A stretch of 64,000 nt of DNA from NCBI RefSeq assembly GCF_013782625.1, contig NZ_CP056199.1, positions 1,258,588 through 1,322,587 of the forward strand, given 5' to 3'. Origin of the DNA: Enterobacter sp. RHBSTW-00994. Its GTDB lineage: Bacteria; Pseudomonadota; Gammaproteobacteria; Enterobacterales; Enterobacteriaceae. Positions 36,158-48,140 of this stretch are shown piece after piece (position 1 is the first letter of the stretch; each line of letters opens with the position of its first letter). The notes under the pieces are model-generated. The model did not search any database and had not been told where the DNA came from. It worked only from the letters and a program-made list of their open reading frames with translations. The position numbers and the translations under genes were made by a program.

Positions 36158-38059
36158 TTATTGGTCCTCCGCCGCAGCGGATACCGGATTTTCAGCCGGC
36201 AGTTCGGTGTTGTTATCACCCAGCATAATATGGTCCAGGATTTGGCGCATGATCGTACCTACGGCCGGACCTGCGCCGCCATTTTCCAGAATCATCGCCA
36301 CCGCAACCTGCGGGTTATCGTAAGGGGCAAACGCTGTCATGAGCTTATGGTCGCGCAAACGTTCAGCGATGCGGTGCGCGTTGTAGGTTTCATTCGCTTT
36401 AAGACCAAATACCTGCGCAGTACCTGACTTCGCCGCTACTTTATAAGGTGCGCCTGCAAAGTATTTATGGGCAGTGCCGTTCGGGCGGTTTGCCACACCG
36501 TACATACCGTCTTTGGCGATTTCCCAGTACCCTGAATGAATATCACCTACTGGAGCTTCGTGCGGCTGTGACCAGGGGACTTTTTTACCGTCTTCTACTG
36601 TGCTCATCAACAGATGGGGCACTTTCACAACGCCATCGTTGATGAGAATCATCATTGCTTTATTCATTTGCAACGGGGTAGCTGTCCAGTAGCCCTGGCC
36701 AATACCGACCGGGATGGTGTCACCCTGATACCATGGTTTTTTAAAGCGTTTTAGTTTCCATTCACGGGTTGGCATGTTACCTGAACGCTCTTCAGACAAA
36801 TCGACGCCAGTATAATGGCCGTAGCCGAATTTGCTCATCCACTGTGACAGGCGGTCGATTCCCATGTCGTAAGCCACCTGATAGAAGAAGGTATCCGCTG
36901 ACTCTTCCAGTGACTTCGTGACGTTCAGATGGCCGTGGCCCCATTTTTTCCAGTCGCGATAACGTTTATCTGAGCCTGGTAACTGCCACCAGCCTGGGTC
37001 AAACAGGCTGGTATTGCGGTTGATCACGCCCGCGCTAAGTGCGGATACTGCGACATAGGGTTTTACCGTTGATGCTGGAGGATAAACCCCCTGCGTCGCA
37101 CGGTTTACCAGAGGGGTGTTCGGGTCGTTTAGCAGGCCAGAATAATCTTTGCTGGAGATCCCATCGACGAACAGGTTTGGATCGTAGCTTGGCATTGAGA
37201 CCAACGCCAAAATACCGCCCGAGCGAGGGTCAGTAACCACAACGGCGGCACGACTGCCTGCCAGTAACGTTTCGATGTACTGCTGAAGTTTAAGGTCAAG
37301 TGTCAGATAGACATCATGACCGGCCTGCGGAGGCACTTCTTTTAGCTGACGGATAACACGGCCTCGGTTGTTAACTTCAACCTCTTCATAGCCCGTCTGC
37401 CCGTGCAGAACATCTTCGTAAAAGCGTTCAATGCCGAGTTTACCGATATCATGCGTCGCGGCGTAGTTCGCCAGCTTGCCATCTTTATCGAGTCTGTCGA
37501 CATCTTTATCGTTTATTTTGGATACGTAGCCGATAACGTGCGTCAGTGCTGAACCGTAGGGATAATAGCGACGCTTATAGCCTTTAACTTCTACGCCGGG
37601 GAAGCGATATTGGTTCACGGCAAAACGGGCAACCTGAACTTCTGTCAGGTTGGTTTTTACCGGAATGGAGGTGAAGCGGTGCGAACGTGCGCGCTCCTTT
37701 TTAAAGGCTGCGATATCGTCGTCATTGAGGTCGACCACGCTTTTGAGTGCATCCAGCGTATCCTGAACGTTATCGACCTTCTCCGGCATCATCTCGATTT
37801 GGTAGATGGTGCGGTTTAACGCCAGCGGAGTGCCGTTACGATCGTAAATAATGCCACGGCTGGGTGCAATAGGAACCAGTTTGATACGGTTTTCGTTTGA
37901 GCGCGTCTGGTAATCGGTAAAACGGACAATTTGCAGATTATAAAGGTTGGCGATCAGCACGCCAGTAAGCAGCAAAATCCCCGTAAAGGCGACCAGCGCC
38001 CGGCGCACAAACAGCGCGGACTCAGCCGTATAGTCGCGAAAAGAATTCTGTAGTTTCAT
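36158..38059 (-). CDS. mrdA: Penicillin-binding protein 2 (MrdA)
   Basis: PBP2 is the class B transpeptidase of the elongasome. The 633-residue protein has an N-terminal transmembrane helix (residues 20-42), a pedestal domain, and a C-terminal transpeptidase domain with the serine in [12 protein letters not shown] (near residue 330), ESADTFFY as SxN motif and [11 protein letters not shown] as KTG-box variant. Length matches E. coli. It works with RodA, encoded immediately downstream. The upstream neighbour is rlmH. Confidence 0.98.
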   Translation of the reverse strand: MKLQNSFRDYTAESALFVRRALVAFTGILLLTGVLIANLYNLQIVRFTDYQTRSNENRIKLVPIAPSRGIIYDRNGTPLALNRTIYQIEMMPEKVDNVQDTLDALKSVVDLNDDDIAAFKKERARSHRFTSIPVKTNLTEVQVARFAVNQYRFPGVEVKGYKRRYYPYGSALTHVIGYVSKINDKDVDRLDKDGKLANYAATHDIGKLGIERFYEDVLHGQTGYEEVEVNNRGRVIRQLKEVPPQAGHDVYLTLDLKLQQYIETLLAGSRAAVVVTDPRSGGILALVSMPSYDPNLFVDGISSKDYSGLLNDPNTPLVNRATQGVYPPASTVKPYVAVSALSAGVINRNTSLFDPGWWQLPGSDKRYRDWKKWGHGHLNVTKSLEESADTFFYQVAYDMGIDRLSQWMSKFGYGHYTGVDLSEERSGNMPTREWKLKRFKKPWYQGDTIPVGIGQGYWTATPLQMNKAMMILINDGVVKVPHLLMSTVEDGKKVPWSQPHEAPVGDIHSGYWEIAKDGMYGVANRPNGTAHKYFAGAPYKVAAKSGTAQVFGLKANETYNAHRIAERLRDHKLMTAFAPYDNPQVAVAMILENGGAGPAVGTIMRQILDHIMLGDNNTELPAENPVSAAAEDQ

Positions 38060-38087
38060 CCGCTGCTTAATCTACCCTGGTCAGTCA

Positions 38088-38555
38088 TTACTCGCGGTGA
38101 TAAGGGTGGTTGGTAGTAATGCTCCACGCACGATACAGGCTTTCCGCTACCAGAACCCGAACAAGCGGGTGGGGTAGCGTTAGTGCGGAGAGGGACCAAC
38201 TTTGTTCTGCTGCCGCTTTGCAGGCGGGGGATAACCCTTCTGGCCCGCCAATCAACAGACTGACGTCACGACCATCCTGCTTCCAGCGCTCCAGTTCGAG
38301 CGCCAGTTGCGGCGTATCCCAGGGTTTACCTGGAATATCAAGAGTGACGATGCGGTTCTTGCCTGCGGCAGCCAGCATCAGTTCACCCTCTTTATCGAGA
38401 ATACGTTTGATATCAGCGTTCTTGCCGCGTTTTCCTGCTGGGATCTCCACCAGTTCAAACGGCATGTCTTTTGGGAAACGACGCAGATATTCAGTAAAAC
38501 CCGTTTGTACCCAGTCCGGCATTTTTGTGCCGACGGCTACTAGCTGCAACTTCAC
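38088..38555 (-). CDS. rlmH: 23S rRNA (pseudouridine-1915-N3)-methyltransferase
   Basis: RlmH is a 155-residue SPOUT-fold methyltransferase that methylates pseudouridine 1915 in helix 69 of 23S rRNA. Trefoil-knot motifs are visible: [17 protein letters not shown] and [25 protein letters not shown], with the C-terminal NHPYHRE that completes the active site. It lies 3 bases downstream of rsfS, as in other enterics, so the two ribosome-linked genes are probably co-transcribed. Confidence 0.97.
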   Translation of the reverse strand: MKLQLVAVGTKMPDWVQTGFTEYLRRFPKDMPFELVEIPAGKRGKNADIKRILDKEGELMLAAAGKNRIVTLDIPGKPWDTPQLALELERWKQDGRDVSLLIGGPEGLSPACKAAAEQSWSLSALTLPHPLVRVLVAESLYRAWSITTNHPYHRE

Positions 38556-38558
38556 GCA

Positions 38559-38963
<405 letters not shown>

Positions 38964-39139
38964 TCACCGCCCGGGCTTTTGAAGGCGGGTATCATCCCAC
39001 CCTCCGCCTGAGATTGCATCGCCATTTTTGTAAAACAATTTCTGTAAAGCAATGAGTGGCGGGAAAGTCTGGCAGCGGAGGATATCAGCATGGCTTGACC
39101 TGTCAAGGCAGGATAGTAAATAACACGCGTTTTCGCGGG

Positions 39140-39802
39140 TTATGCTGATGTTTCTGCGCTTTTCTGATACAGCCCGTGATGGTGGATATACTCCAGAACC
39201 GACAGTGGAAGCAGGTCGTCGCAAGGTAAATCGTGTTGCAGACGTTCGCGAATTAGCGTCGCAGAAATATCAAACCACGGTGTTTCTGCCAGATAAATCT
39301 TTCCTGCAGGCAGTGCATGCAAATCTTCAATGTCATCCGTGAGATGCGCATCCAGCCATTGCTGATGCTGCGCTTCTTTCATCGTCAGTGGATAGCCAGG
39401 ACGACGACAAACCAGAAGATGGCTGTTTTCCAGAATCGTTTCATACTGATGCCAACTGGGGAAACTAAGCAGCGAGTCCTGACCAATGATAAACGCCAGC
39501 GGCTTTTCCGGCCCTTGTTCTGCGCGCCATTCTTGCAATGTTTGCGACGTCCAGGAGGGCGTGTCCCTGCGCAGTTCCCGCTCATCAAGTGTAAACAGAG
39601 GTTTGTCTGCTATGGCCAGTTCCAGCATACATTTACGTTGCTCACTGGTGGCTTCGGGTTGAGGGCGGTGCGGTGGGACATTGTTGGGCATGATAATCAC
39701 GCGTTGCAGGCCAATAAGATTGGCCAGTATTTCAACCGGTTTCAGATGCCCATAATGCACGGGGTCAAACGTGCCGCCGAAGAGTGCCTGTAAAGAGCTC
39801 AT
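39140..39802 (-). CDS. nadD: Nicotinate-nucleotide adenylyltransferase
   Basis: NadD makes deamido-NAD from nicotinate mononucleotide and ATP. The 220-residue protein has the nucleotidyltransferase motif [14 protein letters not shown] at residues 8-21 and the C-terminal [10 protein letters not shown] (SxxxxR) motif. ATG 39800-39802 comes one base after the holA stop and corresponds to the E. coli start (MKSLQ). A second ATG three codons upstream overlaps holA and is possible. The C-terminus ([10 protein letters not shown]) is a few residues longer than in E. coli. Confidence 0.95.
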   Translation of the reverse strand: MSSLQALFGGTFDPVHYGHLKPVEILANLIGLQRVIIMPNNVPPHRPQPEATSEQRKCMLELAIADKPLFTLDERELRRDTPSWTSQTLQEWRAEQGPEKPLAFIIGQDSLLSFPSWHQYETILENSHLLVCRRPGYPLTMKEAQHQQWLDAHLTDDIEDLHALPAGKIYLAETPWFDISATLIRERLQHDLPCDDLLPLSVLEYIHHHGLYQKSAETSA

Positions 39803-39803
39803 A

Positions 39804-40835
39804 TTATCCATCGATAAAAACGTCTGCCAGCGCCTTGTGGCAGAGCAGTAAGGACAGACTTTCCAGTTCGCCCCAGATCGATTGGCCGTAGTCTTGCTTT
39901 AGGGTCAACTCGGCACGCATCAATAATTGAACGGCCTGGCGAAGCTGTTCGGTGCTCAGGCGATTTATCGCTTCGGTGGTCATCGCCCGACGATTTTGCC
40001 AAACGCGGTGTTTATCAAACAACGTACGCAGAGGCGTCTGTGCAGACTGGCGCTTAAGATTGTTCAGCAGCAACAGTTCACGTTGCAATGTGCGAAGCAA
40101 AATAACCGGCTCACTCCCCTCAAGACGCAGTTGCTGCAAAATATGCAGAGCACGTTTGCTCTTCGCTGAAAGTAATGCATCAACCCAGTGGAATGGGGTG
40201 AAGTGAGCAGCATCATTAACGGCTTGCTCAACGCGCGGTAATGTCAACTTTCCATCTGGCCACAACAGCGAAAGCCTTTCCAGTGCTTGCGAGAGCGCCA
40301 GTAAGTTACCCTCATAGCAGTAGCAAAGCAGCTGATTGGCCGCATCATCCAGTTGCAGTTTTTGTTGTTTTGCTCTTGCCGCGACCCATTTGGGTAAATG
40401 CGCCTGCTCAGGTGTTTGGCAGGTAACCAGAACAGAATGAGGAGAGAGCTGGGTAAACCACGCAGCATTTTCTTGCGCTTTTGTGAGCTTATTTCCGCGT
40501 ACAATGAGCAAAAGGTCACTGTGCAACAGACTGACGAGCGTTGTCAGTTGTTCGTTGATCGCCGCGTTAGGCCCATTATCCGGCAGAAGAATCTGGATAG
40601 TTTGCCGCGACGCAAACAGACTCATGGCCTGGCAGAGTGAAAAAAGAGACTGCCAGTCGGTGCTGTTATCAATCTGGAAAGTGTGGTGTTCATCAAAGCC
40701 TTGCGTTGCTGCCACATCTCGAATGGCGTCAAGGCTTTCCTGAAGTAATAACGGATCGTTTCCGAGTAACAGATACGCCGCGCGCAGCCCTTCAGTGAGC
40801 TGCGCGCGGAGTTGTTCAGGATACAACTTGAGCAT
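39804..40835 (-). CDS. holA: DNA polymerase III delta subunit
   Basis: HolA is the clamp-opening subunit of the clamp loader. The 343-residue protein has the AAA+-like domain 1 without functional Walker motifs ([19 protein letters not shown] near residue 22, contacting the beta clamp), a lid domain and the C-terminal collar domain. It equals the E. coli length. Its start overlaps the lptE stop by one base, and nadD follows it directly, forming the leuS-lptE-holA-nadD order. Confidence 0.97.
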   Translation of the reverse strand: MLKLYPEQLRAQLTEGLRAAYLLLGNDPLLLQESLDAIRDVAATQGFDEHHTFQIDNSTDWQSLFSLCQAMSLFASRQTIQILLPDNGPNAAINEQLTTLVSLLHSDLLLIVRGNKLTKAQENAAWFTQLSPHSVLVTCQTPEQAHLPKWVAARAKQQKLQLDDAANQLLCYCYEGNLLALSQALERLSLLWPDGKLTLPRVEQAVNDAAHFTPFHWVDALLSAKSKRALHILQQLRLEGSEPVILLRTLQRELLLLNNLKRQSAQTPLRTLFDKHRVWQNRRAMTTEAINRLSTEQLRQAVQLLMRAELTLKQDYGQSIWGELESLSLLLCHKALADVFIDG

Positions 40836-41401
40836 CAGTTACCCATAGACGTAGGAACCGGAGAAGAGATCTCCTCAGGTTGCGCTACTGTGGCAGCTTC
40901 TTTGGAAGTCGCCTGGATACTTGGCAATTGACGAATCAACTGCTCCGCCGCTTTGTCGTACATTTCGTTGATGATAATGGTCTGCTCAGCATCTTTTGCC
41001 AGCGCAGTTTGCGGGTTATCAAAGAACGAACGGTAGACTTTCGTACTGATTGGGTAAATATCTTTACCTGGAATTAATACGGCAGCGCTCACCGACATAA
41101 CCAGCTGATACTCCGCCGTACGCCCGTCCTGGAAGATGGACGCGGTGTCTCTGTTCAGTGCTGCATTCAGGACGCGGAACGACGGTATGTCCTTACGTAA
41201 CGATCCTTTTTCCACAAGCTCAACACCATTCAGGCGCAGCTGGTTACGAATCGCCCGACTCAATGGGCCATTCGGATCCCCGGAATCGAAGATCATCGTT
41301 TTCATCTGAACAGGCACTGCCGTGGTATTGCGCAAGTGCCAGCCACAACCTGCGGTGACGAGCACCGACAGAGATAAGAGTAATGTTGCCAGTTGTCGCA
41401 C
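40835..41401 (-). CDS. lptE: LPS-assembly lipoprotein LptE
   Basis: LptE plugs the LptD barrel and guides lipopolysaccharide to the outer leaflet. The 188-residue protein has a signal peptide with lipobox [10 protein letters not shown] (lipidated Cys near residue 19). The rest is a small alpha/beta domain ([29 protein letters not shown]) with a flexible C-terminal tail ([15 protein letters not shown]). It starts 14 bases after leuS. Essential in E. coli. Confidence 0.96.
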   Translation of the reverse strand: MRQLATLLLSLSVLVTAGCGWHLRNTTAVPVQMKTMIFDSGDPNGPLSRAIRNQLRLNGVELVEKGSLRKDIPSFRVLNAALNRDTASIFQDGRTAEYQLVMSVSAAVLIPGKDIYPISTKVYRSFFDNPQTALAKDAEQTIIINEMYDKAAEQLIRQLPSIQATSKEAATVAQPEEISSPVPTSMGN

Positions 41402-41415
41402 GTTTCCTCCCGCGC

Positions 41416-43998
41416 TTAGCCAACGACCAGATTCAGCAATTTACCTGGTACGTAGATCACTTTACGTACGGTAACGCCCTCAAGATATTTCGCAACCAGA
41501 TGCTCCTGGCCTGCGCGCTCGCGAACCTGTTCTTCAGTAGCATCGACTGCAACGGTGATTTTACCGCGCACTTTGCCGTTTACCTGCACCACAACCAGCG
41601 TGGTGTTTTCCACCATCGCAGATTCATCGGCGACTGGCCATGGCGCGTTGTCGATATCGCCTTCGCCTTTCAGCTCTTGCCACAGGGTAAAGCTTGCGTG
41701 TGGCGTGAACGGGTTCAGCATACGTACTACGGCCAACAGCGCCTCACGCATTAACGCACGATCCTGTTCGCCTTCTTGTGGTGCTTTCGCCAGTTTGTTC
41801 ATCAGTTCCATAATAGCCGCAATTGCGGTATTGAAGGTCTGACGACGACCAATATCATCGGTCACTTTTGCAATCGTTTTATGAACATCACGACGCAGAG
41901 CTTGTTGATCTTCGCTCAGTGCATCGACATTCAGCGCTGGCGCATCACCCTGAGAGGTGTGTTCGTAAACCAGTTTCCAGACACGCTTCAGGAAGCGGTT
42001 AGCCCCTTCAACGCCGGATTCCTGCCACTCCAGCGTCATATCCGCTGGTGACGCGAACATCATGAACAGACGCACGGTATCTGCGCCATAGCGCTCAACC
42101 ATTTCCTGCGGGTCGATGCCGTTGTTTTTGGACTTGGACATCTTGCTCATGCCGGTATACACCAGCTCGTGACCTGCAGCGTCGCTCGCTTTCACGATGC
42201 GACCTTTTTCATCACGCTCAACAATCGCTTCTTTCGGTGAAACCCAATTACGCTCGCCGTTCGCGCCGACATAGTAAAATGCATCCGCCAGAACCATACC
42301 CTGACACAGCAACTGTTTTGCAGGTTCGTCAGAGTTCACGAGGCCTGCATCACGCATCAGTTTGTGGAAGAAGCGGAAGTAGAGCAGGTGCATGATGGCG
42401 TGTTCGATACCGCCGATGTAGATGTCAACCGGCAACCAGTAGTTCGCGGCATCTGAATCCAGCATACCTTCCTGATATTGCGGGCAAGTATAGCGCGCGT
42501 AGTACCAGGAGGATTCCATAAAGGTGTCGAAGGTGTCAGTTTCACGCAGCGCAGGTTGACCGTTAACGGTCGTTTTTGCCCACTCTGGATCGGCTTTAAT
42601 TGGGCTGGTGATACCGTCCATCACGACGTCTTCCGGCAGGATCACCGGCAGTTGATCTTCTGGCGTAGGCAATACCGTACCGTCTTCCAGCGTAACCATT
42701 GGGATTGGTGCACCCCAGTAGCGCTGACGGGAAACCCCCCAGTCGCGCAGACGGTAATTGACTTTACGTTCGCCTACGCCGAGTGAGGCCAGTTTGTCGG
42801 CAATAGCGTTGAAGCCATCTTCGAAGCTCAGACCGCTGAATTCACCGGAGTTGAACAGCGTACCTTTTTCGGTCAGCGCTTGCTCGGACAGATCTGGTTC
42901 AGAACCATCGGCAGCCAGAATAACCGGTTTGATGTTCAGACCGTATTTTGAGGCAAATTCATAATCACGCTGATCGTGACCCGGAACGGCCATTACCGCA
43001 CCTGTACCGTATTCCATCAGCACAAAGTTGGCTGCCCAGACGGGAATCGCTTCGCCCGTCAGTGGGTGAATCGCTTTAAATCCGGTATCGACGCCTTTTT
43101 TCTCCATGGTCGCCATGTCGGCTTCGGCCACTTTGGTGTTACGGCATTCGTCGATAAAGGTGGCCAGTGCCGGATTGTTCGCAGCCGCTTTTTGCGCCAG
43201 CGGGTGACCTGCGGCAACGGCCAGGTAGGTCGCCCCCATGAAGGTGTCCGGACGGGTTGTGTAAACCGTCAGCGTTTGATCGTAGTTCTCAACGTTGAAG
43301 GTAATTTCTACACCTTCAGAACGACCAATCCAGTTGCGCTGCATGGTTTTAACGGTATCTGGCCAGTGATCCAGGTTATCCAGATCGTTCAGTAGTTCGT
43401 CCGCATAGGCAGTGATTTTGATAAACCACTGAGGGATCTCTTTGCGCTCGACTTTGGTGTCGCATCGCCAGCAACAGCCATCAATGACCTGTTCGTTCGC
43501 AAGAACCGTCTGGTCATTTGGACACCAGTTAACCGCAGAGGTCTTTTTGTAGACGAGGCCTTTTTTGTACAGCTCGGTGAAGAACTTCTGTTCCCAGCGG
43601 TAGTATTCAGGCGTGCAGGTCGCCAGCTCGCGGCTCCAGTCATAACCAAAGCCCAGCATTTTGAGCTGGTTTTTCATGTACGCGATGTTGTCGTAAGTCC
43701 ATGGGGCAGGTGCGGTATTGTTTTTTACCGCTGCGCCTTCCGCAGGCAGACCAAATGCATCCCAGCCGATAGGCTGTAGAACGTTTTTGCCCAGCATGCG
43801 CTGGTAGCGCGCAATCACATCGCCGATGGTGTAGTTACGCACGTGGCCCATGTGTAGTCGACCAGAAGGATAGGGAAGCATCGACAGGCAGTAATACTTC
43901 TCTTTGCTCTCGTCTTCGGTAACTTCAAAGGTACGCTTCTCGTCCCAGTGTTGCTGGACTTTTGATTCTATCTCTTCCGGGCGGTATTGCTCTTGCAT
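41416..43998 (-). CDS. leuS: Leucyl-tRNA synthetase
   Basis: LeuS charges tRNA-Leu. The 860-residue class Ia synthetase has the HIGH-type motif [13 protein letters not shown] near residue 42, a zinc-ribbon and CP1 editing domain ([23 protein letters not shown]) in the middle, and KMSKSKNNG near residue 619. The frame extends 36 codons upstream (44106), but [12 protein letters not shown] is the conserved start and gives the E. coli length. It heads the leuS-lptE-holA-nadD set and is divergent from ybeL. Confidence 0.98.
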   Translation of the reverse strand: MQEQYRPEEIESKVQQHWDEKRTFEVTEDESKEKYYCLSMLPYPSGRLHMGHVRNYTIGDVIARYQRMLGKNVLQPIGWDAFGLPAEGAAVKNNTAPAPWTYDNIAYMKNQLKMLGFGYDWSRELATCTPEYYRWEQKFFTELYKKGLVYKKTSAVNWCPNDQTVLANEQVIDGCCWRCDTKVERKEIPQWFIKITAYADELLNDLDNLDHWPDTVKTMQRNWIGRSEGVEITFNVENYDQTLTVYTTRPDTFMGATYLAVAAGHPLAQKAAANNPALATFIDECRNTKVAEADMATMEKKGVDTGFKAIHPLTGEAIPVWAANFVLMEYGTGAVMAVPGHDQRDYEFASKYGLNIKPVILAADGSEPDLSEQALTEKGTLFNSGEFSGLSFEDGFNAIADKLASLGVGERKVNYRLRDWGVSRQRYWGAPIPMVTLEDGTVLPTPEDQLPVILPEDVVMDGITSPIKADPEWAKTTVNGQPALRETDTFDTFMESSWYYARYTCPQYQEGMLDSDAANYWLPVDIYIGGIEHAIMHLLYFRFFHKLMRDAGLVNSDEPAKQLLCQGMVLADAFYYVGANGERNWVSPKEAIVERDEKGRIVKASDAAGHELVYTGMSKMSKSKNNGIDPQEMVERYGADTVRLFMMFASPADMTLEWQESGVEGANRFLKRVWKLVYEHTSQGDAPALNVDALSEDQQALRRDVHKTIAKVTDDIGRRQTFNTAIAAIMELMNKLAKAPQEGEQDRALMREALLAVVRMLNPFTPHASFTLWQELKGEGDIDNAPWPVADESAMVENTTLVVVQVNGKVRGKITVAVDATEEQVRERAGQEHLVAKYLEGVTVRKVIYVPGKLLNLVVG

Positions 43999-44212
43999 GG
44001 CAGCCAGTGGTCCTGTTTTCAATACAGCTACAAATGTAGCCAATGGATGTGGTATCTCAGATCCGCATAGCATAGCCCAAACGCCCGCGCCAAAACAGCC
44101 TTTCACACAAATGCGCTTTGCAGGAATTTACAGGGTCTGTGGCTCACCTGACAAAGCGGCGCTGAAATAAGGTCTATCATTAGAAACAGTTACTCACCCT
44201 GGAGGCAAAAAG

Positions 44213-44695
44213 ATGAACAAGGTTGCTCAATTTTACCGCGAACTGGTCGCCACGCTCACGGAACGCCTGCGTAACGGCGAACGGGACATCGATGCGCTGG
44301 TTGAACAGGCACGATCGAAGGTCATGCAGACGGGGGAGTTAACGCGTACAGAGGTTGAAGAGGTGACGCGCGCCGTGCGCCGAGACCTTGAGGAATTTGC
44401 GCGAAGCTACGAAGAGAGCCAGGATGACATTACCGATAGCGTGTTTATGCGAGTGATCAAAGAGAGTCTGTGGCAAGAGCTGGCGGATATCACCGATAAA
44501 ACACAGCTGGAATGGCGTGAAGTGTTTCAGGATCTCAACCATCATGGGGTTTATCACAGCGGTGAAGTAGTGGGACTGGGTAATCTGGTCTGCGAGAAAT
44601 GTCATCATCACATTGCAGTTTATACGCCGGATGTCTTACCGCTGTGCCCGAAATGTGGGCACGACCAGTTCCAGCGTCGGCCATTTGAGCCGTAG
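44213..44695 (+). CDS. ybeL: DUF1451 zinc-ribbon protein YbeL
   Basis: YbeL is a 160-residue protein of unknown function. The N-terminal two-thirds are helical and highly charged (RELVATLTERLRNGERDIDALVEQARS, likely coiled coil). The C-terminus is a rubredoxin-like zinc ribbon, CEKCHHH and LCPKCGHDQF, with four cysteines. A strong GGAGG precedes the ATG. It stands alone, divergent from leuS and convergent with rihA. Confidence 0.93.
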   Translation: MNKVAQFYRELVATLTERLRNGERDIDALVEQARSKVMQTGELTRTEVEEVTRAVRRDLEEFARSYEESQDDITDSVFMRVIKESLWQELADITDKTQLEWREVFQDLNHHGVYHSGEVVGLGNLVCEKCHHHIAVYTPDVLPLCPKCGHDQFQRRPFEP

Positions 44696-44703
44696 ATAAA
44701 AGT

Positions 44704-44728
44704 AAAACGGCAACCAGGATGCCGTTTT
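44704..44728 (+). terminator. Terminator after ybeL
   Basis: AAAACGGCA, 7-base loop and TGCCGTTTT lie 8 bases after the ybeL stop; the T-run is part of the stem's 3' arm. Confidence 0.75.
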
Positions 44729-44739
44729 GAGTGTTTGTC

Positions 44740-44760
44740 CCCTCTCCCATGGGGAGAGGG
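44740..44760. repeat. REP-like palindrome, copy 3
   Basis: CCCTCTCCC (44740-44748), loop ATG and GGGAGAGGG (44752-44760) form a perfect 9-bp stem between the convergent ybeL and rihA genes. The arms are identical to copy 2. Confidence 0.75.
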
Positions 44761-44780
44761 CATCAGGCCGCACTGATTTT

Positions 44781-45716
44781 TCAGTGATAAAACGCCAACC
44801 GTTCAGCCAGAAGATCCACAAATCCCTGCCGGTCGATATCCACCATCAATGTCGTGTTTGGTTCATTACCGGTCAGGAAGTAATAATCCACCACTGTCAT
44901 GCCCTGCGTGTATTTCCCTTGTGTCTCCACGCCGACCCATCGGTCCACTGTCGTAAATAATTCCGGTTTCAACAGCCAGGCAATCGTGCAAGGGTCGTGC
45001 AGTGGCGCACCGTGGAAGCCCCATTTTTCGGCCTTGTGATACTCCATAAAGAAGTCGAGCAATTCTGCGACGGTAATTGCGATGGGGTTATCAATCGCGC
45101 GAAAGCGCTCAATGTCTGCCGCCATAATCTGCGCACGGTGGGTAACGTCTAATCCAGCCATCACAACGGGCAAACCTGACTGGAAGACAATCTCGGCGGC
45201 TTCCGGGTCGACAAATATGTTGAATTCAGCAGCTGGCGTCCAGTTTCCCAGATTCATTGCGCCACCCATAATGACGATACGGGCGATTTTGCTGTGCAGT
45301 TCCGGGTGGCTGTTAAGCAGCAGCGCCACGTTGGTCTGCGGACCGGTTGCCACCAGTGTGACGGGCTCAGCGCTCTCGCGCAGTACCTTCGCCATCAGTT
45401 CAACGGCGGTGCAGCTTTGCGGCGCGAAACCCGGTTCGGGTAGCGCAGGGCCATCCAGCCCGCTCTCACCGTGAACGTTGTCAGCGATGATCAACTCGCG
45501 CATGAGCGGCTTCACCGCACCGCCAGCGACGGGAATATCTGTACGTTTTAATAACGTCAGCATTCGCAGAACATTACGCAGGGTTTTTTCTGGTGTCTGG
45601 TTTCCGGCCGAAGAGGTGACGGCCTTGAGTTCCAGTTCAGGGGAGGCGAGAGCAAGGACAAGTGCGATCGCGTCATCATGACCCGGATCGCAATCGAGGA
45701 TGATCGGCTGTGCCAT
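44781..45716 (-). CDS. rihA: Pyrimidine-specific ribonucleoside hydrolase RihA
   Basis: RihA splits cytidine and uridine to base and ribose. The 311-residue protein has the calcium-binding N-terminal motif DCDPGHDDA, the VHGESGLDG loop, [20 protein letters not shown] and the late [11 protein letters not shown]sp. The frame extends 4 codons upstream, but [10 protein letters not shown] preceded by GGAGA is the family start. It lies beside the glt operon as in E. coli but is separated from it by 120 bases. Confidence 0.96.
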   Translation of the reverse strand: MAQPIILDCDPGHDDAIALVLALASPELELKAVTSSAGNQTPEKTLRNVLRMLTLLKRTDIPVAGGAVKPLMRELIIADNVHGESGLDGPALPEPGFAPQSCTAVELMAKVLRESAEPVTLVATGPQTNVALLLNSHPELHSKIARIVIMGGAMNLGNWTPAAEFNIFVDPEAAEIVFQSGLPVVMAGLDVTHRAQIMAADIERFRAIDNPIAITVAELLDFFMEYHKAEKWGFHGAPLHDPCTIAWLLKPELFTTVDRWVGVETQGKYTQGMTVVDYYFLTGNEPNTTLMVDIDRQGFVDLLAERLAFYH

Positions 45717-45836
45717 AGAGTTCTCCATTCTTAGCGTTATTTTGTGACAAGGTTAATGCTGCAACGTGGAGGCGACGAGGAAAAGAGATCCAAAGCGTGA
45801 AGCAGTGCGCAATCTATTGATTGCGCACTGGAAACA

Positions 45837-46562
45837 TTAATGCAGGATTTTAGCGAGGAAGTCTTTTGCGCGGTCGGATTTAGGGTTGGCAAAGAACTCT
45901 TCTTTCGGTGAGTCTTCGACGATTTTACCTTCATCCATAAAGATCACCCGGTTTGCCACTTTACGGGCAAAGCCCATTTCGTGGGTAACAACCATCATGG
46001 TCATCCCTTCATGTGCCAGCTCGACCATAACATCCAGAACCTCGTTGATCATTTCTGGATCAAGTGCAGACGTTGGTTCATCGAACAACATCGCAACAGG
46101 ATCCATGCACAGAGCGCGAGCGATTGCGACACGTTGTTGTTGGCCACCAGAGAGCTGCGCAGGAAACTTATTAGCATGCGCAGAGAGCCCGACTCGATCC
46201 AGCAATTTCAGCCCTTTTTCACGTGCAGCTGTTTTGTCGCGTTTGAGCACTTTGACTTGTGCCAGCGTCAGGTTCTCGATGATCGACAAGTGTGGGAACA
46301 GCTCAAAATGCTGGAATACCATCCCAACGTGCGAACGTAGTTTGGCAAGATTGGTTTTTTTATCGTTAACTTTGGTGTCGTTAACGAAGATCTCACCTTG
46401 TTGCACAGGCTCCAGGCCATTGACCGTTTTGATCAGCGTGGATTTACCGGAGCCTGATGGCCCGCACACCACCACAACCTCACCTTTTTTGACTTCGGTG
46501 GAGCAGTCGGTCAGCACCTGAAAGTGCCCATACCATTTAGAAACATTTTTCAGGGAAATCAT
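45837..46562 (-). CDS. gltL: Glutamate/aspartate ABC importer ATPase
   Basis: GltL is the 241-residue ATPase of the GltIJKL importer. It has Walker [10 protein letters not shown] near residue 34, Q-loop VFQHFELF, signature LSGGQQQR, Walker [14 protein letters not shown] and the H-loop His in VVTHEMGFA. The ATG at 46560-46562 overlaps the gltK stop by one base (TAATG); an upstream in-frame ATG lies inside gltK. It is the last gene of gltI-gltJ-gltK-gltL. Confidence 0.97.
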   Translation of the reverse strand: MISLKNVSKWYGHFQVLTDCSTEVKKGEVVVVCGPSGSGKSTLIKTVNGLEPVQQGEIFVNDTKVNDKKTNLAKLRSHVGMVFQHFELFPHLSIIENLTLAQVKVLKRDKTAAREKGLKLLDRVGLSAHANKFPAQLSGGQQQRVAIARALCMDPVAMLFDEPTSALDPEMINEVLDVMVELAHEGMTMMVVTHEMGFARKVANRVIFMDEGKIVEDSPKEEFFANPKSDRAKDFLAKILH

Positions 46563-47236
46563 TACACAGTCCTTTTCTTCAGCCAACTGACCAACAGCGA
46601 CGCGCTTAAACTAATTGCAAAATAGACCCCGCCTGCAAAGAGGATCATCTCGACCTGCGTACCATCACGCTCACCGATAGTGGAGGCGGTACGGAAGAAG
46701 TCTGCCAGGCTGAGGACATAGACCAGCGAGGTATCCTGGAACAGAACGATGCCCTGGGTGAGCAGGAGCGGAACCATGGCGCGAAACGCCTGCGGCAGAA
46801 TAATGAGCTTCATTGACTGCCAGTGTGTCATTCCCAAAGCCAGTGCAGCACTGGATTGTCCGCGGGAAATACTCTGAATACCGGCACGAATAATTTCTGA
46901 ATAGTAAGCCGCCTCAAACATCGAGAACGCAACCATGGCAGAGATGAGGCGAATATCGGTTTTCGGCGAAAGCCCCAGTACGTTTTGCAACAGACCCGGC
47001 ACGATCAAGTAAAACCACAGCAACACCATTACCAGAGGAATAGAGCGGAATACGTTCACGTATGCCGTCGCAAACCAGGCGAAAGGCTTAAAGCTCGACA
47101 GGCGCATTACGGCCAGTATTGTGCCCCAGACGATACCAATGATGATGGCGATGATGGTGATTTTTAATGTAATCACCAGACCATCCAGCAGATATGGCAT
47201 CGACGGGATAATGGAACTCCAGTCATAATCGTACAT
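46562..47236 (-). CDS. gltK: Glutamate/aspartate ABC importer permease GltK
   Basis: GltK is a 224-residue inner-membrane permease of the polar-amino-acid HisM family, with about five transmembrane segments. The ATPase-contact EAA loop reads [27 protein letters not shown]. Its start overlaps the gltJ stop by one base. It pairs with GltJ to form the channel. Confidence 0.97.
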   Translation of the reverse strand: MYDYDWSSIIPSMPYLLDGLVITLKITIIAIIIGIVWGTILAVMRLSSFKPFAWFATAYVNVFRSIPLVMVLLWFYLIVPGLLQNVLGLSPKTDIRLISAMVAFSMFEAAYYSEIIRAGIQSISRGQSSAALALGMTHWQSMKLIILPQAFRAMVPLLLTQGIVLFQDTSLVYVLSLADFFRTASTIGERDGTQVEMILFAGGVYFAISLSASLLVSWLKKRTV

Positions 47237-47976
47237 TATTTGCCTCCCAGATTGCCCGGCAGGCGAATTTTGCGTTCAACCAGGTTCATCACCAGCATGA
47301 TGACAGCGTTAATCAGGACATATGCGAGCGTAATAGCAGTAAAGGATTCCCATGCATGGGCAGAATAATCAAGCAGCTTACCGGCCTGTGCCGCCATATC
47401 AACCAGGCCAATGGTGGAAGCGATGGCCGAGTTTTTGACCAGGTTCATCATCTCCGAGGTCATCGGTGGAACGATGACGCGGTAGGCATTAGGCAGCAGC
47501 ACATAACGATAGGCTTGCGGTAATGTCAGGCCCATGGCCAGCGCTGCATTTTTTTGACCGCGAGGCAGAGACTGGATGGCGGCGCGCACCTGCTCGCAGA
47601 CACGAGCAGCAGTAAACAGCCCCAGACACAGCATTGAGGAGACAAAGAACTGAATGTTAGGGTCCAGTTCTGACTTAAACCACATGCCGATATTTTCCGG
47701 TAACAGTTCGGGAACGACCAGATACCAGGTGAAAAACTGCACAATTAATGGAACGTTACGGAACAATTCCACATAGAGCGTGCCAAGGGTTGAAAGAAAA
47801 CGGTTTGGGACGGTACGCAGAATACCGAACAGAGAGCCGACAAGAAATGCGAGTATCCAGGCCGTTATGGATAGTGCAACGGTGACCTGAAAGCCACTCC
47901 ATAGCCAGCCGAGATAAGTGGTGTTGCCGAACGGGGCTTGTTGCAGAAAAATGCCCCAGTTCCAGTCGATTGACAT
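47236..47976 (-). CDS. gltJ: Glutamate/aspartate ABC importer permease GltJ
   Basis: GltJ is a 246-residue permease. The EAA loop is [28 protein letters not shown], with an N-terminal periplasmic stretch ([20 protein letters not shown]). The frame extends 29 codons upstream, but MSIDWNWG with GGAG upstream is the family start; the extension would run into the SroC terminator. It is separated from gltI by 155 bases containing the SroC RNA region. Confidence 0.96.
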   Translation of the reverse strand: MSIDWNWGIFLQQAPFGNTTYLGWLWSGFQVTVALSITAWILAFLVGSLFGILRTVPNRFLSTLGTLYVELFRNVPLIVQFFTWYLVVPELLPENIGMWFKSELDPNIQFFVSSMLCLGLFTAARVCEQVRAAIQSLPRGQKNAALAMGLTLPQAYRYVLLPNAYRVIVPPMTSEMMNLVKNSAIASTIGLVDMAAQAGKLLDYSAHAWESFTAITLAYVLINAVIMLVMNLVERKIRLPGNLGGK

Positions 47977-47988
47977 AATAAACTCCAG

Positions 47989-48013
47989 AAAAAAAAGGGT
48001 AGCAGCGCTACCC
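47989..48013 (-). terminator. Rho-independent terminator of SroC, inside the glt operon
   Basis: GGGTAGC, loop and GCTACCC followed by TTTTTTTT on the minus strand, just before gltJ. It partially ends transcription and forms the Hfq-binding 3' end of SroC by analogy. Confidence 0.88.
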
Positions 48014-48140
48014 TCGAAGATTGGTGAGAAGCTCAATGTTTGCGCTGAGTGGGGAACGACCACTCAGCGTATAGTCTGTCCATGCTTCCCGACAATCGAG
48101 AGGGCAGGAGATCCCGCCCTTGTCGTTCTAATTAGTTAAG
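47989..48140 (-). ncRNA. sroC: SroC sRNA region (gltI 3'UTR)
   Basis: The gltI-gltJ spacer and the end of gltI hold the sequence known in Salmonella and E. coli as SroC, an RNase E-released sRNA of about 150 nt that sponges GcvB. Visible here are the internal stem CTGAGTGG/CCACTCAG and a terminal hairpin GGGTAGC/GCTACCC (47997-48013) with eight Us (47989-47996). The 5' end is estimated from the known length. Confidence 0.8.

Noticed and set aside
44535..44821. Minus-strand ORFs around the ybeL 3' end
   Set aside because: They span the ybeL terminator and a REP-like palindrome and have no coding character.
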